Assembly: GCF_027924605.1 (NCBI RefSeq)
Contig: NZ_AP027042.1
Span: forward strand, 3,573,524-3,637,523
DNA: 64,000 nucleotides
DNA from: Dyella sp. GSA-30
Lineage (GTDB): Bacteria; Pseudomonadota; Gammaproteobacteria; Xanthomonadales; Rhodanobacteraceae
Direction: 5' to 3'
The notes below the pieces were generated by a model. It had not been told where the DNA came from. It saw only the letters and a list, made by a program, of their open reading frames with translations, and did no database searches. The translations under genes and the position numbers were made by a program. Of this stretch, positions 9,201 to 17,100 are shown piece by piece (the first letter of the stretch is position 1; each line of letters starts with the position of its first letter).

Positions 9201-11935
9201 CGCAATTCGTCGTCGTTGAGTCCTTCCCCACGACGACCAACGGGAAGCTGGACAGGGCTGCATTGCCCACACCAGATGAACTCCGCACCTCGCGAGAATA
9301 CGTCGCGCCTGCCACGTCGCTTCAATGGCAGCTGGCTGATATTTGGCAAAAGGTTCTCTCGGTCGAGCGCGTGGGTATGAGCGATGACTTCTTCGAACTC
9401 GGTGGACACTCGTTATCTGCCATCCAGGTTGTCGCGCGCACTGAGGGCCTACTCGGTCGCCAAGTCCCGCTGCGCCTCCTTTTCGATGCTCCGACGATCG
9501 AACGATTCCTGGCCCGTTTGGAGCAGGCGCCGCCGAGCGACTATGATCGTCTTTCTCCAAGTGCGGCAGGAGAACCGCAAGGAGAAAAGCTGGTGTTGTC
9601 TTATGCGCAGCAACGACTCTGGTTCATTGATCAACTGAACCCGGGAAGCGCCGCTTACAACATGCCGCTGGCAGTTCGCATTCGCGGTGAATTGAACACC
9701 GTAGCGCTAGAGTCCGCTTTTCAACAAATCGTGGAAAGGCACGAGATCCTTCGCGCATCGTTTCTGAGCGTGGATGGAAACCCGTATCTGGACATCGCCA
9801 CGCAAGTCGACGTGAAGATCGAACGGAGCGATCTTCGTTACCTTGATCTGTCTCAGCGCGAAGCGATCATACGCACCCTGATTCAACAGGATGGACAGAA
9901 AGCTTTCGATCTAACCCAGGCGCCATTGCTGCGGCTCAATCTTCTGCGCACGGACGACCAAGAACACGTTTTGATGCTGACCATGCATCATATCGTTTGC
10001 GACGGCCAGTCCTTAGGGATATTGTCCGCCGAGTTGAGCCAGATGTACCTGTCGTTCTGTCACGGCGTCCTTCCCTCTCTCCCCGCGTTGCCAATTCGAT
10101 ACGTCGATTTCTCGCGCTGGCAAAGACAACGAGCGGAAAGCAACGAGATTCGTCGCCAGCTCGGCTACTGGACAAAGCAGCTCAGTGGCGCGTCCCAACA
10201 CGTTTACCTGCCCTTCGATCGAATTCGGCCTTTGATGCCGAGCTATCGCGGTGCGACGTTCTTCTTCCAACTTGACCGGGCTACCGTCGACGCGTTGAAC
10301 GGTGCGGGTGTCAAGGCTCATTGCACGCCTTTCATGCAGCTTCTGGCCGTCTTCGGCGTGCTGCTAGCCCGCTACAGCGGACAACGAGACATTTGCATCG
10401 GCACCCCGATCACGCAGCGCAGCAGTACGGAAGTGGAAGGCCTGATAGGCCTGTTCCTCAACACACTAGTCATGCGATTAGAAATCGACGGCGACCAGAC
10501 GTTCGCTCAACTTCTGGAGCAAGTGCGGGCCACGGCTCTGGATGCTTACGCCCATCCGGACCTCCCGTTTGAACAACTGCTCGACGTGTTACGGCCAGAG
10601 CGGGGGTCGACCAATTTCTTCAATGTCTTGTTCGTGCTGCAAAACCAGCCAAACGCAGCGCCCGAAACCATTCCAGGCCTTCTGCTCGAACCAATAAGCG
10701 AATTGCTGCCAAACGCGAAGTTCGACCTGACTCTAACGATCACGGAGGCAGCCCATAGCTTCGGATGCGTGATCGAATACAGCACTGATCTGTTCGACTC
10801 ATCGACGATCGAGCGTATGGCGGGGCATTTCAAGCGACTCGCCGCGGAGCTTGCCAATCGGCCGCAGAACCCCATGTGTTCACTGAATATGCTCGACGAG
10901 CAAGAACAGGCGTGGCTGCTGTACGAGGTAAATGCGACCCACGTTGACTATCCGCCGCAACAACAAATCCAGCACCTGTTTGAACGCCACGCCGCAGCCA
11001 CCCCCGGCGCTTGCGCGCTCCGATTTGGTGATGAGACGTTGAGCTACGGTGAACTGAACAAGCGCTCAAACTATATTGCTCATCAATTGCTTCGTCTTGG
11101 CATTGAGCCCGACGACCGTGTTGCCGTGTGCCTGGAGCGTGGATTCAACCCCATTGTCGCAGTTTTGGCCGTACTGAAAGCGGGCGCCTGCTACGTAGCC
11201 ATTGATCCGGCTTCACCGGTCGAACGGATGGCGTTCTTCATTGAAGACAGCCGTCCGCGCGCTTTGCTCGTGGAGTCGTCGCGCGCCGGCATTCCCATCC
11301 AGGAACACGTTCGCATCTTGCGACTTAACGAAAATTTCGATTGGTCAGGACTGTCCGAAGAAGCAACTGGGAACCCAGATATAGAGCAGTCGTCCGCTAA
11401 CCTGGCTTATTTGGGCTATACCTCTGGCTCGTCCGGCACGCCGAAAGCCGCCATGATCGAACATGGCAATGTCCTCAACCTTATCCATTCGCACATCGAA
11501 CGTTGCGACCTAAATGCTGCAGACCGGGTTCTTCAGTTTGCAGCGCTGTCTTTTGACGGGGCCGTGGAAGAAATATTTCCCACCTTGTCAGTCGGGGCTA
11601 CATTGGTGCTCCGTCCCACACATCTTTCGGCCCCCGACACGGAGTTCTTCGACTATTTGCACAAGGAACGTGTAACCGTCGCCGACTTGCCCACAGCGTT
11701 CTGGCACGCTTGGGTGGAGCAGCTCGATGAGGTTTCCGCGGACACTTGCAAGAGCTTGCGGCTGGTGATCGTGGGCGGCGAAAAAGCCGAATGGCTACGC
11801 TGGAAAGTCTGGGCGCGACACGAGAATGCGCCGCGCTGCGACTGGATCAATACTTATGGCCCCACCGAAACCACGGTCGTAGCCACTAGCATTCGCCTGT
11901 GTCCAGACGAATTCGGAGCGCGCGATTCCGTGTAG
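6269..11935 (+). CDS. NRPS C-A(Ser)-PCP-C-A', second A domain truncated
   Basis: A 1888-residue non-ribosomal peptide synthetase. Domain order: C (about 45-470; HHIVYD near residue 173), A1 (about 500-1000; YTSGSTGQPKG near 653), PCP (LGGHSLS near 1045), C2 (HHIVCD near 1240), then A2 (YTSGSSGTPKA near 1718). A2 ends abruptly at residue 1888, about 21 residues after the A5 motif NTYGPTE, so motifs A6-A10, including the catalytic lysine, and the following PCP are missing. The A1 pocket reads DVWHLSLIDK, the established serine code. The partial A2 pocket reads about DGEDIGTVV; its acidic residues suggest a basic amino acid (weak inference). GGAAG precedes the ATG by eight bases. The missing part appears to be the fragment at 36100-36984. 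As it stands, module 2 should be inactive unless complemented in trans. Confidence 0.93.
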   Translation: MAIDDNLSSVKRSLLAQRLKGSSIQVEGRQIPNSSKNDNEPLPLSFAQARLWFLHQLDPEQTSYNISKLLRLTGPFDAQAFRRSLQEVARRHEVLRTVFGMQDGVPWQKVCTNFDLPMPIVDLENIPSAQQKKQLNAQARQQADAPFDLSTGPMLRVLLFRLSCEEHIIHFTIHHIVYDAWSEGLLVAELGALYEAFARHEPSPLSDLPIQYADFAIWQRKGANTEASAKLLDYWRRRLDGASPALALTTNKRRTSKSTHAGAAQDFVIPREISSALLKIGKTRKASTFMLLMAAFCVFLSRMSRQSDICIGTPIANRNPAEVRPLIGFFLNTLVIRTSVDHRQSFVSLLDQVRDSVLDDFAHEAMPFEQLVESRIKRYQSDTSPLFQAMLVLQNAPSGKLVLPSLTIESLAQETTKAKFDLTLYCVESEGQLLGSFEYSTELFERETITRMIKQFIQLLTSIAARPDLPIGRLAFLDELDRKTLLKSFNATALPYTQDLLLHEMFEQQVKRTPRAIALVCNGEHISFDALNRKANRLAHRLLQLNVAPDDRVAVCMERSEAMVVALLAVLKAGAAYVPLDPDHPPARLRFLLKDCSPLAILLHLATKSLVVPALDPAIAILDVEQDDFSEQCEHDPDARARGLMPHHLAYVIYTSGSTGQPKGVMNQHDGVVNRLLWARAEFNLSTSDRVLQKTPFGFDVSVWEFFLTLSVGARLVMARPGGHQDPLYLARVIEQEQITHIHFVPSMLQTFLQYLAPNACKPLLQVLCSGEALTPSLQDHFLSKLPAVALHNLYGPTEAAIDVTHWACRAAPNEAAVPIGRPIANTQIYILDEFLEPAPIGMIGELYIGGIQVARGYLNRAELTAERFVRNPFGESPHERMYRTGDLARFRPDGAIEYCGRNDSQIKLHGIRVELGEIESALTRVAGVCNTAVVLHEQADRGARLVAYVQPQPGYELTSIGLRQILADVLPEYMVPSQFVVVESFPTTTNGKLDRAALPTPDELRTSREYVAPATSLQWQLADIWQKVLSVERVGMSDDFFELGGHSLSAIQVVARTEGLLGRQVPLRLLFDAPTIERFLARLEQAPPSDYDRLSPSAAGEPQGEKLVLSYAQQRLWFIDQLNPGSAAYNMPLAVRIRGELNTVALESAFQQIVERHEILRASFLSVDGNPYLDIATQVDVKIERSDLRYLDLSQREAIIRTLIQQDGQKAFDLTQAPLLRLNLLRTDDQEHVLMLTMHHIVCDGQSLGILSAELSQMYLSFCHGVLPSLPALPIRYVDFSRWQRQRAESNEIRRQLGYWTKQLSGASQHVYLPFDRIRPLMPSYRGATFFFQLDRATVDALNGAGVKAHCTPFMQLLAVFGVLLARYSGQRDICIGTPITQRSSTEVEGLIGLFLNTLVMRLEIDGDQTFAQLLEQVRATALDAYAHPDLPFEQLLDVLRPERGSTNFFNVLFVLQNQPNAAPETIPGLLLEPISELLPNAKFDLTLTITEAAHSFGCVIEYSTDLFDSSTIERMAGHFKRLAAELANRPQNPMCSLNMLDEQEQAWLLYEVNATHVDYPPQQQIQHLFERHAAATPGACALRFGDETLSYGELNKRSNYIAHQLLRLGIEPDDRVAVCLERGFNPIVAVLAVLKAGACYVAIDPASPVERMAFFIEDSRPRALLVESSRAGIPIQEHVRILRLNENFDWSGLSEEATGNPDIEQSSANLAYLGYTSGSSGTPKAAMIEHGNVLNLIHSHIERCDLNAADRVLQFAALSFDGAVEEIFPTLSVGATLVLRPTHLSAPDTEFFDYLHKERVTVADLPTAFWHAWVEQLDEVSADTCKSLRLVIVGGEKAEWLRWKVWARHENAPRCDWINTYGPTETTVVATSIRLCPDEFGARDSV

Positions 11936-11988
11936 CCGAGGCAATGGCATATGTGCCTCATTCCACGGCAACCGCAGCGAACCTAAGA

Positions 11989-13029
11989 CTAGGGAAATTG
12001 CACCTGCCATCGAACGTCGGTGGGCAAGGGACACGCGCGCACGCGATCAAGTTCCAGCACCACGGCCTCGGTCGATGCGCGCTCGACGAAGCCGGCCATG
12101 CCCAGTGTCATGGCCATGATGCGATTTCGTTCATTCGGAACGTAGTTGGCTTCCAGGTGCACGTCATGCTCGAGTGCAAGCTGGGAAAGCATGGCGAGTA
12201 ATGCGCCTCCCACACCTCGCGCAATGACGCGGCAGGAGACAAGCATTAACTCGATCACCCATACCGTGTCCGTCTTGTTGATAACAAACATTGCCACACT
12301 GCCGAGCGAACCGAATCTATCCGCGTAGCCGCCCACAAGTATCCATTTTTCGCGGGTCAGCAGGTACCGCTCCAATAACTCCCGTTCGAAGTAGCGGCCC
12401 GACGTATTCATTTGATTGGTGCGGGCGATCAGCTCCTGCAGCCGATCAAGGTCGTCCAGCTCGGCGTGGCGCAAGGACAGCAACATATCCAGGCTTCGTC
12501 TAAATTCTGCTTCATGGCCTGTGTGGGCCTCTTCGGCATGCTGACGAAGGAGATTGGATTTGTAGTAGGCGCGCCGCGAACGCGCGTCCGCGCTGAACTC
12601 GGTGAGCGGACGATCGGCGATCGATTCCAGCAAAGAGAGGTCTGCCGCATCTATGCAGTGGACGGCGGGAAACGCATGCTGCACCTCGGCGCGCTCATAC
12701 GGATCGTCATCGACAAATAGGATGGAATTCAATCCAATATCGAGTTTCGCGGCTATGTCGCGAATCGAATTCGACTTGTCTTCAAAGGTAATGTGCGGAT
12801 GAAAAAAAATGTCGTCCGCAAAGAGTTCGGCGATTTTTTGGCTTGCCAGACTCGCCTCACCCCGGCTGGCTATGGATTGCAGGATGCCGCGCTCGTCCAA
12901 CGCATGGATGAGGCGGATCACGTTCGCCTTGGGCTTGACCGAGTCGGACTCGAGTAACACGCCTTCCCACAACGTGTTGTCCAAGTCCCATACGACGCAC
13001 TTGTACACATTAGGTTTCGCAGCACTCAT
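11989..13029 (-). CDS. fkbH-like: FkbH-like HAD-family glyceryl transferase/phosphatase
   Basis: A 346-residue FkbH-family protein. The N-terminal HAD domain carries the nucleophile motif VVWDLDNTLW (about residues 12-21) and the later FVDDDPYER motif (about 104); the C-terminal part looks like a GNAT-type acyltransferase domain. FkbH-type enzymes take 1,3-bisphosphoglycerate, dephosphorylate it and load glyceryl onto a dedicated ACP, the first step to hydroxymalonyl- or methoxymalonyl-ACP. Its ATG overlaps the end of the acyl-CoA dehydrogenase gene by 20 bp, so translation is probably coupled. The partner ACP and dehydrogenase genes are at the other end of the same - strand gene run. It is the last gene of the run and ends close to the left inversion breakpoint. 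Confidence 0.9.
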   Translation of the reverse strand: MSAAKPNVYKCVVWDLDNTLWEGVLLESDSVKPKANVIRLIHALDERGILQSIASRGEASLASQKIAELFADDIFFHPHITFEDKSNSIRDIAAKLDIGLNSILFVDDDPYERAEVQHAFPAVHCIDAADLSLLESIADRPLTEFSADARSRRAYYKSNLLRQHAEEAHTGHEAEFRRSLDMLLSLRHAELDDLDRLQELIARTNQMNTSGRYFERELLERYLLTREKWILVGGYADRFGSLGSVAMFVINKTDTVWVIELMLVSCRVIARGVGGALLAMLSQLALEHDVHLEANYVPNERNRIMAMTLGMAGFVERASTEAVVLELDRVRACPLPTDVRWQVQFP

Positions 13030-14116
13030 GCCAAAAGGTTCCCATTACGTCTTCAAGCACTTCGTTCGTGCCTTCGATGATCTCGAGTACTTTCGCATCG
13101 CGAAAGAATCTCGCCACCGGTGTGGCGCTAGAACAGCCCAATGCGCCCAAGGCTTCCACAGCGTTTCTCGTGGACGCCGCTGCGGCCTTGGCGCAGGCAT
13201 ACTTTGCCAACATACCGGCGCCGACCGACTCAGGACTGCGACAGTCCCTAAGCTCCGCAGCATGCTTGCAAAGCAATTCACTCGAACGTAGATTCACCAT
13301 CATCTCAGCCATCAGTCGGCGTACGAGCTGATGATCGATGCGTCTTCGCCCGCTTGCGTCAGGCCGGAACATGAACTCCCGAACGATACGATAGCATTGT
13401 GCCTGGATGCCCGTAGCTCCCCATGCGGTGACGAAGCGTCCCAGGTCCAAACCCGTGCCCACCATCGCCAGCAATCCACTGCCGATCGGACCGACGACGG
13501 CTTCCGGCGAAACCGGCACATCCCGAAACTCGACTTCTGCCACCATCGCCCCGCGCAACCCGAGTAAATCGTGTATAGGGCGTATTGTTATGCACGGATT
13601 AGGCAGTTCTACGAGAAATGCCGTCGGTTGACCGTCCACGCATGCCGCCACAAGTATGGCATCGGCGATCCGTGCGCCGGTAATCCATCGCTTTTTGGCG
13701 CTCAAGCGAAATCCGGGGCCATCGGCCACCGCACTGGCACAGATCCGCTCCGGATTTGCGCCCGCATCTTCCTCCGAAAGCGCAAAAGCCGCCAGAGCGG
13801 TTCCGTCGGCGAACCGTCGTTGCCAGCGACTATTTTGACTTGGCGTCCCCCATCGGCAGAGTACTTCGACGACCAGCTGATGCGCCGTTACTATGGCGCG
13901 CGTGGAGGTGCAGCGCCGGCCGAGTTCGTAGTGTAAACGGCCGATTTGACTTGCCCCCCAATCGAAACCGCCGTGTTCTTTCGGCACAGTCGCCCCAAGC
14001 AAGCCACTGCGGCGCAAGTGATGCACCAAGCCTGGCGCGAGGGCCTGCTCCGAGTCGGCAGCGCCTGACGCTGCTTCGATTTCGTTCAACAGATCAATCC
14101 AGTCCGCTGGAAACAT
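13010..14116 (-). CDS. fkbI-like: FkbI-like acyl-CoA (acyl-ACP) dehydrogenase
   Basis: A 368-residue flavin-dependent acyl-CoA dehydrogenase family protein. Visible features are the FAD-binding segment FALSEEDAGANP (about 120-131), W-I-T-G-A (about 152) and the C-terminal IIEGTNEVLED characteristic of the family. In methoxymalonyl/hydroxymalonyl-ACP pathways the FkbI homologue oxidises the hydroxyacyl-ACP intermediate made after FkbH and FkbK. The gene starts 12 bp after the PKS stop codon, with AAGGAAAG as ribosome binding site, and overlaps the FkbH gene downstream. Context, rather than sequence alone, separates it from a beta-oxidation enzyme. Confidence 0.88.
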   Translation of the reverse strand: MFPADWIDLLNEIEAASGAADSEQALAPGLVHHLRRSGLLGATVPKEHGGFDWGASQIGRLHYELGRRCTSTRAIVTAHQLVVEVLCRWGTPSQNSRWQRRFADGTALAAFALSEEDAGANPERICASAVADGPGFRLSAKKRWITGARIADAILVAACVDGQPTAFLVELPNPCITIRPIHDLLGLRGAMVAEVEFRDVPVSPEAVVGPIGSGLLAMVGTGLDLGRFVTAWGATGIQAQCYRIVREFMFRPDASGRRRIDHQLVRRLMAEMMVNLRSSELLCKHAAELRDCRSPESVGAGMLAKYACAKAAAASTRNAVEALGALGCSSATPVARFFRDAKVLEIIEGTNEVLEDVMGTFWHECCET

Positions 14117-14128
14117 AGAAGTCTTTCC

Positions 14129-17100
14129 TTAGCCCATCTTCCGAGAGGGATTTTCTTGAGTCGTTGCCAAGAATGCAGCTTGACCCAACCCCTCGTAACG
14201 CGCGATATCGGAAATATCCATCTGCATATCGAATTGCGCTTCGGAGAGTATCCGTCGCCAAATAGGTATGGAGAGAAATGGCCCGGGCTGCGCGCATCGA
14301 AAATCCGTGCAGCTCAAATAGCCTTCCAAAGGCCCCATGGCAATGAGGTGCCACGGCTCATTGTACAGCGCCTCCATCAGCAACAGAGCGCCATCAGGCG
14401 CAAGCAGAGGTTTAAGCCGCTGCAACGCTCCCGCAACCGACTTCGCGCAATGCAAAGCGTTCGCTCCTACGATGAGGTCGAACGGACCTCGACCCTGGAA
14501 CTGCCCGGCTAGATCTACGGCATCCAAATCCAGCAGCTCGCATGTGATGTGCGGAAACCTATCGCGGATCTCAGGAAAAAAGCTAATAGAAATATCGCTA
14601 AAAATATACTCAGTGCCGGCCGGAAGTTGCGGTATCAGCTTCTCCGTCGCCACCCCCAAGCCGCCGCCGATCTCGAGCACGCGTAACGGCCGATCGGCAT
14701 TTCGGCTGGCGAATGCGGCGCCTAGTTCACTCAGGCAGTCGAGCACCTTCGCCGCTTCTGGCATGTGGCGGTAGGCCATGGACGCGTAGGACTGATCGTC
14801 GCCTTCGAACAGGATCTCCAATGCCGAATCGAATCCTTGAACGATCCGATCCATCTTCTTTCCCAATTGAATGACGCAAGAAATCAGCGCCTCGTAGGCG
14901 GGTTCGTCGGTCATGCCGCGCAATCGCGCTTCCAATGCCTGCAATTCAGAGTCGATGCGCTCGTGGCTTATTGACGAAAGTCTGGAATCGTCGTCCACGA
15001 TTTCCTTAAAGTATTGAAACAAGCGTTCATGCTTGGGCAAGACCGCCTCGGGTGCTTCGACATTGCAGCATGTACGAGCCATGATCAGTCGCGCGGCTGC
15101 ATTTAGCACGGGCGTCAGGTCGGCCAGGCGCGCCCCGCCTGCAGCCTTTCGCCCCGATTCCGAATTCTGCAACGCGGAGACAATCGCGCTTTCCCCTTGC
15201 GTCGCCAATTGTTCCGACAAGGCTCGAGCGAACCGGCGAGGCGTTGCCTTTTCCATGAACAGGGTCATCGGCAGACGCACGCCCCAGCGCTTGCGAACCG
15301 CCCCCGTGATACGAACCGCCAACAGGGAATCGCCTCCCAGTTCGAAGAACTCATCGTCCGGATCGACAGGCCGTCCCATCATCTCCGTCCAGAGGCCGAC
15401 GACGAGGTCGTCGAGCGAATTCTTCACGGCAGCTTTAACCGATGATTGATCTCCGCCCGTGCGTATCGAAGGCGCACTGCGCTTGCCGTGCTTTGCGGCA
15501 CTCAAGCGTTTGACGAAGTCCCCCTTCATGCATAGCACGTGCCCTTGCTGCCCATGTACCAACAGGCTATCCAACAATTCCAGCGCCTCGTCGACGTTGA
15601 AAAAATGCTCTCCCAAAGCAAACGCGTCTGCATTATTTCCTGCCCATTTCCACCCATCCCAGCCCAAACTCAGCCACGCGGATCCAGCGCGCGTCCGACT
15701 TTGAGCCAATCCGTCTGCAAGGGCACAAGAAGCCGCGTAGCCATAGAGGCCCCGGCCTCCCAGGATCGACGCCGTGCTGGAGAACACGACTTTGAAATCC
15801 GGACCATCGGATCCGAACAGCGTGTCGAGCACGGCCATGCCCTGGCAGCGTGTCGCCAATTGTTGATCGATATGTGACGACGACAGCTCTCCTATGGTCG
15901 CCACCTCCATCGTCAATCCGGCCAAGTGGAAGATGCCATTGATCTCCGTGACGCCGATTCCAGCCCGGGCAAGACCGCGACTTAACGAATCGGCGTCGCA
16001 AACGTCGGCGGCGATCCTTACTATGCCGGAATTGGCCGCAGCGTTGTCCCCTGTGTGGGCCGCCTCTTCAATCGACCTCCCCACCACGATCACGCGCGCA
16101 CCATAGGTCTCGCGAAGGTGAGCAACAATAGGCGCTCCAAGCATCCCGCCGCCGCCGGTGATCAAGTACGTTGCATCGTTCCTCAACAACGGATGCGCCA
16201 CGGGTGAGACGATGAGAGGACAAGCTGTACGTTCAAGAAGCTGCCCTTTACGCCACGCGTAAATGCCGCCCATGTCCGGCAGCAGGCGCAGCACGCGCTC
16301 CAGTGAATGCCGGTCGCCGCCGAGATCGAGAAACGAGTACGACAGTGCCGGGCATTCTTGCTCGAGCACCAACGTGCATGCCGCAAGCATTTGACCAATG
16401 GGACGTCCGGTATCGTTTCGGTCGATCCAAAAGGCTTGATTCGCTACGACGACGAATCGCTTCGCACGCAGCTGCTCCGCTGCTCGTGCGACGCATACGA
16501 GAGCACTGGATAGCTGACCTGCTGCGCGGAAGTCATATTTGTCGTAGTCGACTGCATCGAAGTGAAGCACGATATGCCGACTCGAAAATGATTCGAGCAA
16601 GGCAGCCAGCTCTTCAGTGGCCGCGGCGGGAATGGTCTGCTGCCCTGCGATGAAGGAATTCGACCCCAGATCAAACCAGACCGCAATATCGTGAGAATTC
16701 GAAAGATCGCCCTTTCCCGTCATGTGAATGCGTAGGCAATCGACGTCGCGCGAGCCACGCTGCTGCGAGATGCACGGCTCCCAACCGATCGTGTACGTGC
16801 TCGACCGCGAAACACCGACAGACGTGGATCGTGGTGCAGATATCCAGTAGCTTTGGCGTTGGAAAGGATACGTCGGCAACCAGACCCTACGCGGTGTTTG
16901 CTGTTTCGCATCGTGATAGCGGCGCCAATCGACCTCCGCACCGTGTGTCCACAGGCGCGCGAGTCCTTTTAGCATATGTTGCTCGCATGCGCCTCCTTCC
17001 GGGTCGGCACAGCGCAACGCCGTTACCTGCCCTTGAGCATGAAGGGCGCCAGCGCTGCGCTTGGCAATCGCCGTCAAATCGCCGCCCATCCCGAACTCGA

